Shown in pieces: positions 11,454 to 25,533 of a stretch of 64,000 nt of DNA. Below the pieces are notes generated by a model. That model saw only the letters and a list, made by a program, of their open reading frames with translations. It was not told where the DNA came from and did not search any database. Position 1 is the stretch's first letter. Every line of letters begins with the position of its first letter. The position numbers were made by a program, and so were the translations under genes. Origin of the DNA: Liolophura sinensis (taxonomy: Eukaryota; Mollusca; Polyplacophora; Chitonida; Chitonidae); NCBI RefSeq assembly GCF_032854445.1, contig NC_088301.1:59220512-59284511 (forward strand), in the 5' to 3' direction.

Positions 11454-12848
11454 TGACTGATTTTAAGTCAAACTGTAGCATGGTGTTGTTTTATCGGCCT
11501 TTCCAATTCATCTGATTATGTAACCTTTTTATATTGGTCTTGCTGATTGAGTGATTTGCATTTATGAATCAAATCTCACAACCAGGAGGTGAGTTGTTGT
11601 AATGAACTGATCCATGTTTCTGGTTGGGTAGTTAGCTGGCCAGTGTCACATTCTAGTTGTAAAGGAAAGATTCAAAAAGTAGAAACCTGTGGCTTTGCCC
11701 TATTCACAGGAAATTGTCTTTTTTATGTCATCATTTAAGTTGTGTGTTTCGCGAATGAAAAATACATATGTGAAATATATCATTGCTTTTATAGTAAAGC
11801 TCCATTTAATAATATTAATTATGTGTTTTTGTTTTAATGACAGTTCTGAATCCTGTTAAACATGTCTTGAAGCTGGAATACATAATTGTATACCGAATAC
11901 TGAACAAAGAGAGATTGCCTAATCATAAGCCAAATACAGGTACATGTATCACTGTGAGCAATCCTAAGAATAGGGTGTCGGGTTGCTTACATCCTGTGTT
12001 GGCCTAATATTGGAGTAGACAAATCTTTAATGGTGATTCAGTGATTTTAGTTGTCTGAGGTCATCATACGTAAACTAAGACCAACAGTCTCAATATAACC
12101 ATCCAAATATAGCTTGCACCAAGAAATTAAAACGGATTAAATTGGAAATCCTAGTGTCCTATTCATCAGTGTGGGATACTTGCCTTTTTTAGGGCAAAGT
12201 CACCATGATGTGCAGCGTTGGAGCAGATAGTGATAATCAGGGGAAGCCACTCTCCTGTGTGGCGGCAAATGGAATTAAACCCCGTGAAAGCACCTCTTGC
12301 CCGGACCTACTAACGTGTGCAAGCGGATATCGCAACCCGAAATCTTCTAGGAAATGTTGGTCACGACAGAATGGATTCGTCTGCATTCGCCTGGAGAAGC
12401 TCTAGTCAGATATATCTAGAAACCAGCCAAGAGTGGAAACCAGCTTGGTTATATCCGATGCTGCTATTGTGACGGTGTTATCGTGTCCTCTTAACCCATG
12501 TAGCGTCTCCGCGTTTGTGACGTGGTTAAAAGAACCGTGAAACAGCTGGCTATATGCTCTCAGGTCGAAAATGGAACAACCCATTTTCAAAGCTGAAAGC
12601 CAAATCGAGATACTGTGTTGGAATAGGAAAAACAGCCGAAGTACACGTATAGCGTATTAGTGTATATTTCATTATACCCGAAAATAAGCAATTTATATCT
12701 CAATAATCTAAAAATGGTTAGATCTCAACATTTACTGAAGTGAACCCGACCATTATTGGAGTTTATCCGACATTTACTGACGATAACACATGGAAAAATT
12801 GTAAGGCACTGCGAGTTAGATCAAAAATGTACTGAATTGTCCACGTAG

Positions 12849-12850
<2 letters not shown>
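11454..12850. other. Non-coding; change from intron-like to CpG-containing sequence
   Basis: 11454-12200 resembles the srGAP introns. 12205-12600 is richer in CG dinucleotides and holds two overlapping short open frames (one per strand) that match no family I know. I see no gene. Confidence 0.5.

Positions 12851-12904
<54 letters not shown>
12851..12904. repeat. (TA)n microsatellite
   Basis: 54 bases of pure alternating TA. Confidence 0.99.
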
Positions 12905-12906
<2 letters not shown>

Positions 12907-15900
12907 GAAGACACTCTTTATAAACGTGATTTAAGACACTAGTAAGAATTTTTCACTTCGTTTCACAATAACAATGACGCTTGTCGATCCTTGTTGAGAC
13001 CATGCCGTCCTAACTTCGGACGTGATATCACCATAACGAAAAGTATAGGCCGGTTACTAAGCTGCCTTGACCTACATGTGTGCTAATGTCCTGAAAATTA
13101 TCAATTAGACCAAAGTCTTAGATAAGGAGGTAAAGCTCACAATAAGTAGGTCTATATGGCATGCATACAACGAAGTACATATGCGTTGACCCTTTAGATT
13201 TTGAAAAGCTGATACCGCTTTCGTTTGGACTCAAAAGTTTTAGGTATAAAAGCCTATTACAAATGCCCGATACCGCTCGGTGGCCTAAAAGACTTCATGT
13301 CAAAGATTTTAAAAACGGTCCATGATGCTTATTCGCTTGACACTCAGCAATGAGAGGTTAGAGAAAGGAAACGAGTGGTTGGTGTGGTGTCAGTATAATG
13401 TGACAGAGAAGTTTTGCAATTGCACGTTCCATTCCGGCGTGTCATGACTCGCCAGAATATAAAAGCGGAGCACAATAATTACCTCCTCTCTTTCACGGGT
13501 CTATAAAATAACAGTAACTAGAACTTCAAGCAGTTTCGGCCCACGTGGGTTGTTGTAGTCCAAACCTGTTACTAAGATAGAGGTCAGTGTTTTCATCCCA
13601 GTCAAACAAACTCTGTGCTAGCAATCAAATTACAGTAAAAGAAAAACAATAACTCCAAAAACAGGCAATCAAAAGAGCATCAAACCATCTAAGTTTATTG
13701 TCGAATTAGTAGGCCGAAATTTCTACATCTGAATCACTTCTAGGCGAGAAAACTTGATCGAACCTCAAATCCATAGGCACGTGCCAGAAAGGCTGGTGCT
13801 TAATCTGGGACTGATATAAAGATCTGTTTAGTTCCAGGTTAATTAAATTCTTTGTGTATACCACGGTTCACGATTGGAGTACTGGTTTCACTCAGTCGCC
13901 TGGGACATTTCTTTGCGTCTTTCCAACACCGCTGGAAACAGCATGTTGACTGCTTCTCTTTGCACGATTCGTTCCTAATTTGTACTTTATATTTTCTTTA
14001 GTTCACTGTGATAAAACAGTGTTTTTGTGATTACTGACCCGGAAAGTCCACTTTTGGTTGACGGCTGGTATATAAAAGAATGTCTGTTTGGACGTATATA
14101 TAGATCGACCATTTTTACCAGAAATGAATGATTTTATATGAACACTCGATCAGCAACACAGGGTTTTTAAACTGGGTGATGTCATTTAAACACATTATAA
14201 AATCATAAAGCCATAAAACTCTTGATGTGAGTTTAAAGTACTTAAATCTCAACGAAAAGAGCATATCTTGGTCAGCCATGTGGTGCAAATTACAAATTTC
14301 TGGCTCTCTTAACTTTGGATTTACCGGCAAATGAAAATACGTAATTTCAAAAAGGTAAAATTAATTGTTTTTGATTGTATCTGAGAAAGTTACAAACATA
14401 GGCACCAAACAAAAGCAGATCCAGCATCTCCGACACAAAATGACTTGGAATACATCAATGTTATATCAAAATTCAAAATTCACTTTTATAACGTCATACA
14501 TTCGACCAAGGGCGAGATTGTCAAGTTTTTAACTGGCTTTTAAATTAATGTCCCCTTCACACCTTTTGTAACTATCGTGTACAGAGTATACATGGATATA
14601 CAATTTTGGAGAGATCCGGCCATTCGTTCTTGAGAACATGTTTTAAGTTTTTGCTCACAATCTAATAAAGCCGTCAAACGAAGTGGTCCAGAACAGAAAA
14701 CTTCTAAGCAGCGAAAGACAAAATAAAATAGCAAAACAAAGTAAAATAAAATTTTGCTGACAAATTTCAAATAACTACGATTTGCAGTTTTCTAGAAAAG
14801 CAACAAAAAGCACTCTTCCGAGCGGAAGCAGTAGACTTCCTTACAGCGTTCAGCTTATAGCTTAATAGCATGAACGATTTGTGGAAGTTTCCCACGGGGT
14901 AACCTGCGTGAACCGATAATAAAACAGCAACAACTTTGCCGCTAATATTGTCATGGTTAAATCCTGTGCCACTAGTTCATTGCGCTGTAATGTGAGGATT
15001 TCAGGGAAGTCCACAAACTCTCATGTCATAAATCAAGATCAATAATTAGGTAAAAATAAACGTCTCCATGTAAAAACTGGTTATACAACTTAGCACACTG
15101 ATACTATATATCGGCCCTACCATACATGCAACCACCATTTTTTTAATGCATAAAGCTGCAAGGAACATTAATCAGATCTGTAATCTGTCATGGTGAAGCC
15201 ATGCACCAGTTTTCAAGTCAATATAACGAATAATTAAGAAAAAAAAAAAAAAGAAACGAAAAAAAATCCGGACGATTATTAAAACGCGACAAAAACAATC
15301 GTGAACACAATAAAACAGCACAAATTTTGACTCCATTGATTTGGTTGAAGCCGCGTGCCAAGTTTCAACTCTAAAACGGACCGTTTTCGTGGAAAATAGA
15401 CGAATCAGCTGTAGCGATACTCGGTCAATATGTGGTTTACAATATATCCACTAGAACGGAGGTTTAAAATGTGGACAGAAAAAGGAGTTTTTTGGAATAA
15501 GTTCCAGAACGCGTTGAACGTCTGGAATCATTACCAGAGCTTGTGGAATTAATTCATTGGAGCTTTATCTCTTTATGCCAAAATTCGCAACAGAAAAAAC
15601 GGCAATTTTTGTGGGTGAAAATGGACGAAACAGTTGGAAAAAAAATCTTAATCTGTACATAGATTAGCATGGTGAAGCCATTTTGCCAAATTTTAATTAA
15701 AAACGTCCTAAAAAAACAGGCTTGAGACATCGGACAACCGCCACTCACACCTCGCCCCTACCGTTGGGGTGCCAGCATATTAAGGGGCAAATAAACAAAA
15801 TGCCTATTTGCGTGGTAAACATGTACATGTCTGCAGTTTCATATACAAAGTTTCTAAGTATTTCACGTTTGATCAAGTTAAAGATGTATATATTACGTCC

Positions 15901-18900
15901 TGCCTAAAATGTTAAATGTTATAACAGCAGAGGTGTTTTACATGTGCTGAAATTCATCTGTTAATTTATGCATCCCGCCGATATTCACGTGGCACAATTA
16001 AGGCAACATCCTAGGATAAGAAGATGACAGGTAATTCCGTCTTGTTTTCATCAGATTTAAGCATAAACGCATTTAAATACATTATCCCGCCTCCCGTATA
16101 AAGGCTTTCTTCTGGAGAATGATCGATGCACTATCTGAAATGCAAGCATAAATGGGCAACTCGAAGCCAGAGAAGCACTATTAAGGATCTCTTATCGCTG
16201 AAAGGTTATACATTGATCTTATTTGTCACGAGAAGGAACCTTCTGAAGTAGAATACATCATGTCAGTATACAGAATACTGAAGATGAGCTCATGCACATC
16301 GACAAAATCGATATCCGAGTGGAGTAGGCCCATATGCGTGAGATGAATTTCCATCAGTGAGTATATGTGCACGGTGAATCCTCTGGGCACTTATGAACAT
16401 TCGAAACTCTGGTATCCTTGGCTTGCACACAGATGTTCCAACCGGAATGCACCAAGTGATAACTTGCAGAGCGACACTTGAAAGCATGGTATCTCTCATT
16501 ATTACATTGTCCTGCATAATGGTGTCCAATAGTAACTATGGAAACAGGTTTGCCAGAATAAAGCTAATACATGTAAAGTCATCACAGCAAGCATCATTTA
16601 AATAAATAAATACATCAGTAAAAAATCTGCCAAATCTTCCTTTAAAAAGAGAAATTGATTAATGGTATGGGGGAATGAAGTGGTTATGCGAAATCCGATC
16701 GACCTTATTCAGTAACTTACTTTAGTGAACCACAGTAGTTTTACATGCAATTTTTAAAATAATTTAAAAATTATAATGCAGCAAATTAAGTGTATAAAAC
16801 ACACCCTATATCGTAAACATAATTAATACTTCGCAGAAATAGTACTGGATCTATAATATGGTCTCATAACGGAACCCTATATACAGCGATGCATTCACCA
16901 CTACCGGTATATATATTTATTTATTTTGTTTATCCACCTTTAACTTCATACTGAAGAATTTTTCACTTGCAACGTCAGTTTCATAGGTGGACTTTGGACA
17001 ATGACTTCTGAGCTTTCCCACAAAAACGAATCGTTTATTATAATTTTTATCCACGTATGTCGATTGAGGATATCCGTCGACTGAGGATATCCGTCGACTA
17101 AGGCAATTCAACCCTGGGCTTGGATCAACTCTAAACGTTTCTCTGTTGGTTCAATTCCAGACAGAACTCCCCGACTCATTTTATACAAAATATTTTTTCA
17201 TATCATTATATGACGTTAAAATTGTTATAAATTCACTTAAATTCGTGCATGATGAGACCATGTTATGGAGAGATGTGTGAGCGGGCGATAAGCTGTGACT
17301 GGTAATCATTTAAACTATCAGCAAAATAGTGTCAAACATTCCACCGTTTTTGCACTAATTGTTTTTGTTTTGTTTTGCCAAAAAATTTTCGGTATGGTCC
17401 CTTTATAGTTTGAACCCAAATTGCTTTTACTTTGGGGAGGCCATAAATGACTACTCCCTAAAATTGGCTTTCAATGTTTACTTTCGGGGGAGTTTTTGTT
17501 AGGACTTATTATAAACCTATATTGTGTTGCTTGAAATACTTTTTATGACGCTGTATTTCAGCTTGATGTCATGTCTAAAATATCGACATCCCTGCATCAC
17601 CAAAAGCTCATGACTGCTTCTTTTTTAGATGTCACCAACTTCATCTGGTATCTATTTGTTATTTCTTACCTATTCCTTAGCGAACTGGTGTTTTAAGTTA
17701 TTTGGAAATGGGTCTAGCCATAATCGGCGTGGAACGTCCTTTCATGCGTGGTCTACCAGTGGTATGCGAATGTCGGGTTTATGAGGTCATTTGTTTTGTT
17801 GTTGACTGGCAAAGTCTTTATGAGTGTCCCTGTCAAACTTGGATTATATTCTTCAGTGTGAGGTACAGACAAGGTGTCGTTTTAACAGGAATGCCCTTAC
17901 TGAATTTAGTAACTAGCATGCATGTGATTATTCGTTTAGGATTTATTTGTTTATCTGATAGCTGTATGACATTGTACTCAATAAGTTTTCACTGATGCTA
18001 CCGGGTCATTTTTCAGAGTGGAAGAAACGACACATCTATAGTGTAAAACACCGTAGCCTTTGGCAAGCAACTTACAATCACACATATTTTGCACCCGCGA
18101 AAGAAGTATTTCATTTCACATTGACGGATTAGGACAAACCTTCTCTTAAACTTAGAGCTATCAACCGTTTGTTAGAGCATATGACCTATGCCCCGCGATT
18201 GTTGGAGGTGCAGGAATCTCGAGCATGTCCTATACATGGATGACACTGAACCATCAAACCCCTCTGTGGTTATCGCGTACATGTTCGTAACATTGCGCAC
18301 TGCATTTGTGCGTGACTACAGTCACATAGTCGGATCTGACCGTGTGGTTCAGATGCTTGTCTTTATACCACTAGGACAACTATCGAGATATATATACTTC
18401 TGGAACAGAGTTAGAATTCCTGAGATTCTCCGACTGCCATTATCGGAGTAGTTGTCCTATGCTATGTACCTAAAACCGTTGGCTTATTTATGTGTCGACC
18501 ATTCCGTGCACAAGAAAGTAAAACCAGAGAATCGACGACAGCTGCAGTGTGATAGTTGACGAATTGTATCACATGTAACTGGTGAAATCTGGCCTCATTT
18601 TATTTCATTTAGGGCTTATCTTATAATTGTTCGTGTAAATGTTTAAAAAGAAACAACTCAGACGCCAGCTATCACTATGGCTTTAGGAGAAGTCGTGAGA
18701 AAACCAAATGCAGTCATGCTATGATCGCAATTTGTTAGACGTCACTGATATCGAATGACTCAGATTGCTATGTTCTGGTCACATTTGATACATCCCAGCA
18801 CACACTGAGCTTGTCCAAAACAAGTTTTCTTGATTCCGGCAACAAAAAAATCACAACAGGAATTTCTGACTCTGGAAAACTGCACTCTGAAAACATTTTC

Positions 18901-19074
18901 AACTACAATAAATCCAGAAGCAAGTGAGTGGGACACATATTTCACTCGTTTGCTTTCTCCCCAATCAGCCAATTAGTATCTGACAAAAATGGCGATTTTG
19001 CTCGGTAAAACGATTTTGAAGCAATCAAAAACAACGGAAATGCCGTTGCCGTGGTAAGAGAAAGTTTGACACAT
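12905..19074. other. Intergenic, nothing recognised
   Basis: About 6 kb without a supported gene. TATA-like strings with downstream purines occur near 13460 and 14071 but no open frame follows either. An A-rich run spans about 15238-15267. A 17-bp direct duplication is at 17065-17098. Open frames at 17702-17995 and 18188-18451 (+) match nothing I know. Confidence 0.5.
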
Positions 19075-19645
19075 TGGACATTCATGATCACATGACTGTT
19101 CTATATACCTTACAGGCTTAATTAATTAGACTTTCATGATTACATTACAGCTCAATATACCTCACAGGTTTGAATAATCCGACCTTCATCATCACATTAC
19201 AGTTCAATACACCTGACAAGTTTGATTAATTGGGCATTCATGATCACATTACAGTTAAATATACCTTACAGCCTTAAATAATCCGACATTCATGATCACA
19301 TTACAGTTTGTTATATCTTGCAGGTTTAAACAATTGGACAACCATGATCACATTGCAGTTCAATATACCTTCCAGGTTTCATTAACCCGACATTCACCAT
19401 CACATTACAGCTCAATATACTTCACATGTTTAATTAATTGGACATTCATGATCACATTACAGTTCAATGTAGCTTACAGGTTTAATTAATGGGATATCGA
19501 TGATCACATTACAGATTAATATACCTTTCAGATTTACTTAATCGGAAATCATGATCGCATTAATGTTCAATATACCATATACAGGTTTAATTAATCCGAC
19601 ATTCATGATCACAGTTCAGTATACCTTACACAGGTTTAATTAATT
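19075..19645. repeat. 52-bp tandem repeat, about 11 copies
   Basis: The string ttcatgatcacatta and near variants recur at 19081, 19133, 19185, 19237, 19289, 19341, 19393, 19445 and onward, that is every 52 bp. The unit also holds a run like ataccttacaggttt and ends aattaat. Copies differ at several positions each, so the array is not recent. Confidence 0.95.
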
Positions 19646-22370
19646 TTCCCAACAGTGTATGTTCATCAATTGCGAACAGTTTAAATTCCCTGCCAAAAAG
19701 TTAAAAAACTTAGCAGCCTAACAGGAAAACACGGGAAACCTTCTTCAGCCACTGGTGACCCATATCTTGTGTCGAGTGTACAGTGAAATAGCGAGATTTC
19801 GTCTTTTTGACGGCCTAAAAGGGCTCGAATTCAATACTTAGACCAAATGATATGTATGACTAATGTCCCCAGGATTTTGAATGATACTAAGGTTGTCAAA
19901 GCTGTAACTATTTATGTCAGTGTTAAATTTGGAAGGTTTCTTATCAGTGCTGTGGCTGTTCAAATTTTTAATTACCCAAACAACCATCAAAGAATCATCA
20001 ACTGATTGATGAATACATGTGTGGTATACACAACTGTGCGTAGAGAGAGGAGAAAGAGGGTCATGAGTAGTGCTGGAACTGTACACGTCAAATGAAACTG
20101 AGCTGAAAATTTTAACAGTTCTCGATGACTGGCTATACCTTATAAAAATAATCAGGCGAAAGACGCCATCCGCCAGCAATGACGAAGGTCCCTTGTCTAT
20201 ATACCCCATTAGAAACATGCTATTTCCCTGCCTGACAAAGCACCGAATAATATGCATTTATCTGAAAAATATTATTACAAAGTATAATTAGGACAATTAA
20301 CCCTAGGCGTTCCATCAGCCCAGTGCTATTACTATACATGTACTTGATAACATTCTAAAGATCCCATAGAATCTGAAAGTTACTAAAAATATACTGGGTA
20401 ATAAAAGTGAACAAACACTGTAGAAGGCCAGGTTTATATCTGGATGCAGAAAATGTACAACCAAGCTCCTCTCCACATTGTTAACCAAAGCTCTTACTAT
20501 CTGAAACTACTTTTTGGGAGGGATATTAAGTTATGTATACTAAAAACAATTTTAAAAGGCTGACCGAGAAATTAGATATAAGGAGATCCCATCCAATGTT
20601 AACATGTATCCACATGTAGAACTTCAATGAGCAAATATCTCCTTTATTATTCATAAAAAATGTGAATGCGATAATTCGGAAGACCCTGGTCATACATAGA
20701 CAAATAACTCTTGTTCACATAATCATATTTTATAATGGGAATTCTCACAGGAAATAACATTAAACTAACAAAATCTGCTTTTGACCTTAATTTTGTGTTC
20801 CAATAAAACAAAATGCATGAATCAACAGTCTCGCGTCTTTCAAAGTTATCTTGTATATTGTATTTGTTCTTCAGATTAAAGTAAGTTTTTCCTGTTTTTT
20901 TCGAACGAAAATAATTACACCTCATTACACTGCACCACGGTTGGACAATTTTCTGTTTAGTTCCAAAGGTCCTTCTGATTGTGAAGGTGTGATAATTTTG
21001 CCCAAGTACATCAGTTTTAAGCATCGCATTATTTATATATAGTGAACATTTGCAATCAACGCGTGACTGGGATACCTATACTTAGTTGATTAATTTGATT
21101 TGAAAATGGTGTTTATGTAGAGTATCGCTGGACAAGTTATGAAAATAGGTCTAATAGCGTTGGCAACCAGATGTCAGCTCCTTTTGAATATACAATCGGT
21201 CTTATTTCATGGGTATACTCTTGTGGCTGGTAGCGCTGGTTGTCACAACTTTGCTGACGAAGTCATTCTGTTGTTTTAAGCAGTTACTCATCTTAACTTG
21301 AGAAATGAATCACTCATGCATAACCAAAGTTAAGGTTATCTCTCTGAAGACATATCAACTCACTATGCAGGCGAATAGGGCGATAACTTATCTCAGAGCC
21401 ATGAATACAAAGTTGAGAGGACTGCTAAAGCCTGGGTGTAGGTCTACATGGTGCATATCTTACTCTGGTCATCCAGGCCGAGATCCGCCTCTCCTCTCTG
21501 ATTTCCTGTGCTCAGTGAAAATATTGTATTTCGAAAACGGCATGTGACTAGCACTGAAATTTCATTTTATCTACCCACTTAGGTCAGTTCTGATTTTTGC
21601 GCTGTAAAAACTCTGAAAAGAACTTGACAAATAATGGTCAAATGTTTCACTACCGTTTAAATGTGACTGATGAAAAAACAGGTAGTGCTCCATGGTGCTT
21701 TTTATTTCAATATTAGTTCAGTATTGGTTGATAAGTGGACTTTTCCTTAGTGAAACAGGTGACGCAAATATATAATTGTGTTTATATTCCCAATCTAAAA
21801 TATCAATATTTTAGGCAATTTCCGGATAATAAATTTATCTGAAGTTGATCCGCCGTTTTCAGCGATCTGTTTTTGGTCACTAGCAAACCAATCACACCAA
21901 TCCTCGTTTCGATAATCGCAAAAACACATCTCTAAAATATACATACGTGGCTTATGAGTAAAATATAGGTCAAGTATACACGCATGTACGTTTAGCTGTT
22001 ATTTTTTTTTATATGAGTTCTCTTTTAAATACAGCGAAGGTGGTTTCGTTACACTCAGTTATTTCTGTCCAAGGCAATCCTTCAGAATCCTGTACATCCA
22101 TACAAGTTTCCAACACAACAAAGCTAAGAGGCATGTGTCAGAGATGATACATGAAGTTGTTTTACACAGCTAAGGGCCTACTGTTTGTAGCTGCAGCACA
22201 ACAAAGCATGGTTTTAATTGCATTTATGACAATAGTTTAGCTGAGACAATAGTTACATAATTTAGGACAGCGATGTAGTTATAAACTTGTTGTTAAGTGA
22301 CAATCTGAGTAACAAATATGACATAAAGTCGAGTGTTGTTTTTTACTCTTAGGTAACCTCTTCGTGTAGG
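19646..22370. other. Intergenic, nothing recognised
   Basis: Contains the two longest non-repetitive open frames of the block, 19838-20257 (139 codons, -) and 20647-21024 (125 codons, -). Neither shows a domain, signal peptide, conserved motif or spliced partners that I can identify, and both sit in AT-rich DNA where such lengths can arise by chance. Confidence 0.45.
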
Positions 22371-22445
22371 CCCATGAATGAATGAAAGTTGAATTATTAT
22401 GGTTTAAGACCACGTCAGCAATATTTCAGCATATCGTGGCGAAAA
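22371..22445. mobile_element. Short SINE-like fragment
   Basis: A run beginning tgaatgaatgaaag, followed by gtcagcaatatttcagc and atcgtggcg. From memory this resembles the core of a molluscan SINE whose core contains agcaatattccagc. Only about 75 bp remain, without head or target duplications. Confidence 0.4.
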
Positions 22446-23067
22446 TTAATGAATTATAGAAAACTGATTAACTGACTTATCCTCTTTAACTGAAAAATCG
22501 ATTCTGTAATTCGTTGTGACAGTCAGAGTACACGTACCCTTTTCGTTCCCAATGACGATTTCCTAAACATTCTACACATGCTTATACGATTTTGTTTTCA
22601 GTACTGTCCAAAAATCTTCCAGTTAAATAACAGCGGTTCAAACACTTATGTCGTCAATAATTAACGTCCTTGAATACTTTTGGCCGTGTTAGATAAGAGC
22701 AGTTAGTTATAACGATGCGACACGTCGCTCAAGAAACAAGTTGCTGGCGATCGTCTATCTTGTTTGTTTATTTTAAACCACTTTCAGGGAATCACCAAGC
22801 GAACATCTTATTAGAAATTTAGAAAACAAGATATTTTTAGCTTCTGCTTAGTGTATAGTACTAAAAACTGCACTTTAACATCTCAGTGTTATGGGTAAGT
22901 TGGATCATTAGTATTTTGTCAGAATTTTAAGTGTTAATGTCACTTGCAGTATTGTGTGTCTATGTACAACGGCACATAATTCAGTTAGTTAGAAGCTGAA
23001 TGGTAATTCAACGGAAAGTTTCGGTCATATGAGTAAGTTATCCATGGTACCTCGATCTGGAGAATCG

Positions 23068-23895
23068 AATGCTTGAGAAAACTGGAACAATTGCAGAACT
23101 GCAACATTGGGAGAACTGAAACACTGGGAAAACTGGAATACTTGGAGACTGAAACCATGGGAAACTGGAACTCTGAGAGAACTAAGACCCTGAGGAAACT
23201 GGAACATTGGAAAAACTAACCCCTTGGGAAAACTGGAACACTGGCAGAACTGAAACCCTGAGAGAACTGAAACAATGGGAACATTGGAACACTGCAAGAA
23301 ATGAAACCTTTGGAAAACTGAAAAACTTGGAGAATCAAAACCTTGAGAAAAATGGAACAATGGGAGAACTGAAACATTGGAAAAGCTGGAACACTGCCAG
23401 AGATAAAACCTTGGGAAACTGGAACTCTGGGAGAATGAAAGCCTTGAAAAAACCGGAACATTGGGAGACGTGAAACCTTGAGAAAACTGGAACACTAGGA
23501 GAATTGAAACCATGAGAAACTGGAACTCTGAGAAAACTACAACCTTGAGAAAACGCGAACATTGGGAGAACTGAAACATTTAGACAACTGGAACACTAGA
23601 AGCACTGAAACATAGAGAAAACTGGAACACTGTGAGAACTGAAACCTTGGGAAAATTGAACACTGGGAGAACTGAAACATTGAGAAAACTGGAACACTGG
23701 GGGAACTGAAACCTCGAGTAACTGGCAGATGGGGAGAACTGACCCCTTGCGAAAACTGAAACCGTTGGAGAACTGAATCAGTGGGAATACTGAAACTCTG
23801 GGAGAAGTGGTACATTCGGAGAACTAATACCTTGAGTGAAATGGAAAGTTGGGTGAACTGGAACGTTGGGTGACAAAAGGACCTTGGGAGAACAT
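23068..23895. repeat. 17/18-bp minisatellite
   Basis: About 48 variants of a purine-rich unit close to ggaacactgggagaact. Unit length is mostly 17 with some 18-bp variants. Because three 17-mers make 51 bp, the minus strand stays open in all three frames and gives apparent proteins rich in Phe, Ser, Gln and Val with a 17-residue period (for example 23025-23579 and 23537-23935). These are not genes. Confidence 0.95.
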
Positions 23896-25159
23896 GAAAT
23901 GGAAATGAAATTTGACATGTTCTGATGTTCGTCATAATAATGACAGTGCCGGCAAAACTGTAATCTAGTCCAGTGTAATCAGTGAAACGCCATGATCAGC
24001 CTGCACATTCCAACTGACAAAAATGGAATTGTGAACGGTGTCAAGCATAACCGTGGTATTAAGCGCCTGGACTTGTTCATACGGTTCCATTGTAACTCTG
24101 GTATACCAATGATTCTCTGCGTCGAAATAGACATTAGTATACTAGCCGTCAATCAAGGTGGGCGTTCCAGGTGGGTAATCTCAAGGTCGAATCCCAAAAC
24201 GACGTTAAACACAAACTACCAATGAACTGAGACAGGATATAAAGTACGAAAATAGGACGGCGTCACTCAAAGAGAAGCAGTCAACAGTTTTCAATGATGT
24301 TGGAAACACGCAATTAAGGTATGTTCTAAGCGAAAAGTGATATCAATATTCAAGCCGAGTAGAATGCTAGTATATAAGTTGTCGACAATAAAATATGTAT
24401 CTCAGTTGCGCTTTGATTGCAACTGTTCATATATCCAACGCGACGATCTATTTCACCAAGATGAATATACGTCCCAATCATGAAGAAGAGTGCCAGAGAT
24501 TCTGGACGTTCTGTCCATATTTACTGACAAGAGGATTATACTCATTGTAAAACTTAAGAAACTTAGATTGAAGGCGTTTGATGGAATAACCTTAACATAC
24601 AAGTTTTTGCCATAATAGCTTGTGACGTTGACTGAAAGCGTCACATTGCACGCACGATCTAACAAATGCTACAAGGCGATATATATACAGGCTTGTCGTA
24701 CAGTCTGCGTGAGTGAAAACCGTTTTGGTCTTCGTACAAATACAGGCCAGATAAGATATGCCATTTGGAAAGTCTGTGGTTTCCTTTAAATCCGGCTAAG
24801 GTGGATATTCTTTGCTATCTATAAAATGTTTAAAGTTAGCAGATCATCAATGTGCCGTTTAGTGAATGAGACAGACCGGACCTGGTGAGAATTACTCCTT
24901 AATAGTTTCTGCATATAGTCATGTCCATACCGTAACAACCGAATACCTATACACTGTTGATATATGCCCCCGAATTTCACATAGATGTTATTAATGAGAA
25001 ACTCTAGTAACTCAGTGAACTACGAAACATGCCATGAATGGTAATCCTTGTATGTAGATAAAGTGAAGAAAGCTTTTTTGCCTTTTATGTTAATGTAGCA
25101 GCGACCAGTTTCATTAAACACCGATACAATTAGTGATGAAATTCTATCAGTTAAATCTG
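23896..25159. other. Intergenic with possible SINE fragment
   Basis: Near 24150-24225 there is a box-B-like ggtcgaatccc followed by aaaacgacgttaaacac, which could be the end of a tRNA-derived SINE. The segment 24118-24156 is similar to 27531-27573 in the second minisatellite region. No gene seen. Confidence 0.35.
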
Positions 25160-25533
25160 TGTGAGAAATAGTGGGTGGGTGAGTGAGTGCTTGGGGGTTA
25201 ACATCGTACTCAACAATTTTTCAATCATATGACGACGAAGAATTCTTAGGGTGCATGTACGAGTAATGTGCCTCCTTGTTGCAGGACGGATTTCCACCAC
25301 TCTTTTATTTAGTGCTGCTTCACTGAGACGACTTACCGAAGGCAAGTAAGCCGCCCCGCCCGAGCCATTATACTGATACGGGTCAACCAGTCGTTGCACT
25401 ATCCCCTTCATGCTGAATGCCAAGCGAGGAAGTTACAACTTCCTCTTTTAAAGTCTTAGGTGTGACTCGATCAAGGATTGATGCTGGATCTACCGGTCCC
25501 GAAACGGACGCTCTACCCACTGTGAGAAATAGT
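25160..25533 (-). mobile_element. tRNA-derived SINE with 13-bp target-site duplication
   Basis: The 13-mer tgtgagaaatagt occurs at 25160-25172 and again at 25521-25533, flanking a 348-bp insert. On the minus strand the insert starts tgggtagagcgtcc, a partial box-A tRNA promoter, and ends in cactcactcaccc, the simple-repeat tail. The middle (for example gccccgcccgagcc on the + strand) is shared, as I recall, with a SINE family widespread in molluscs. The head is cut a few bases short of the tRNA acceptor end. The perfect duplication points to a fairly recent retroposition by a LINE-encoded machinery. Confidence 0.9.

Noticed and set aside
12205-12600. CpG-richer patch with overlapping frames on both strands
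   Set aside because: Considered as an SH3 exon or a gene start, but no SH3 motifs (ALYDY-type, DWW) and no splice-supported frame.
13455-14080. TATA-like strings (tataaaag near 13460 and 14071)
   Set aside because: No open frame, splice signal or RNA gene follows either; common in AT-rich DNA.
18188-18451. Open frame containing YMDD, the reverse-transcriptase box
   Set aside because: The neighbouring residues do not fit any reverse-transcriptase context and no other motif is present in either direction; a four-residue match by chance.
19838-20257. 139-codon minus-strand open frame
   Set aside because: Longest non-repetitive frame of the block, but no domain, signal or partner exons; could be chance in AT-rich DNA.
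20647-21024. 125-codon minus-strand open frame
   Set aside because: No recognisable domain and AT-rich codon content; no support beyond length.
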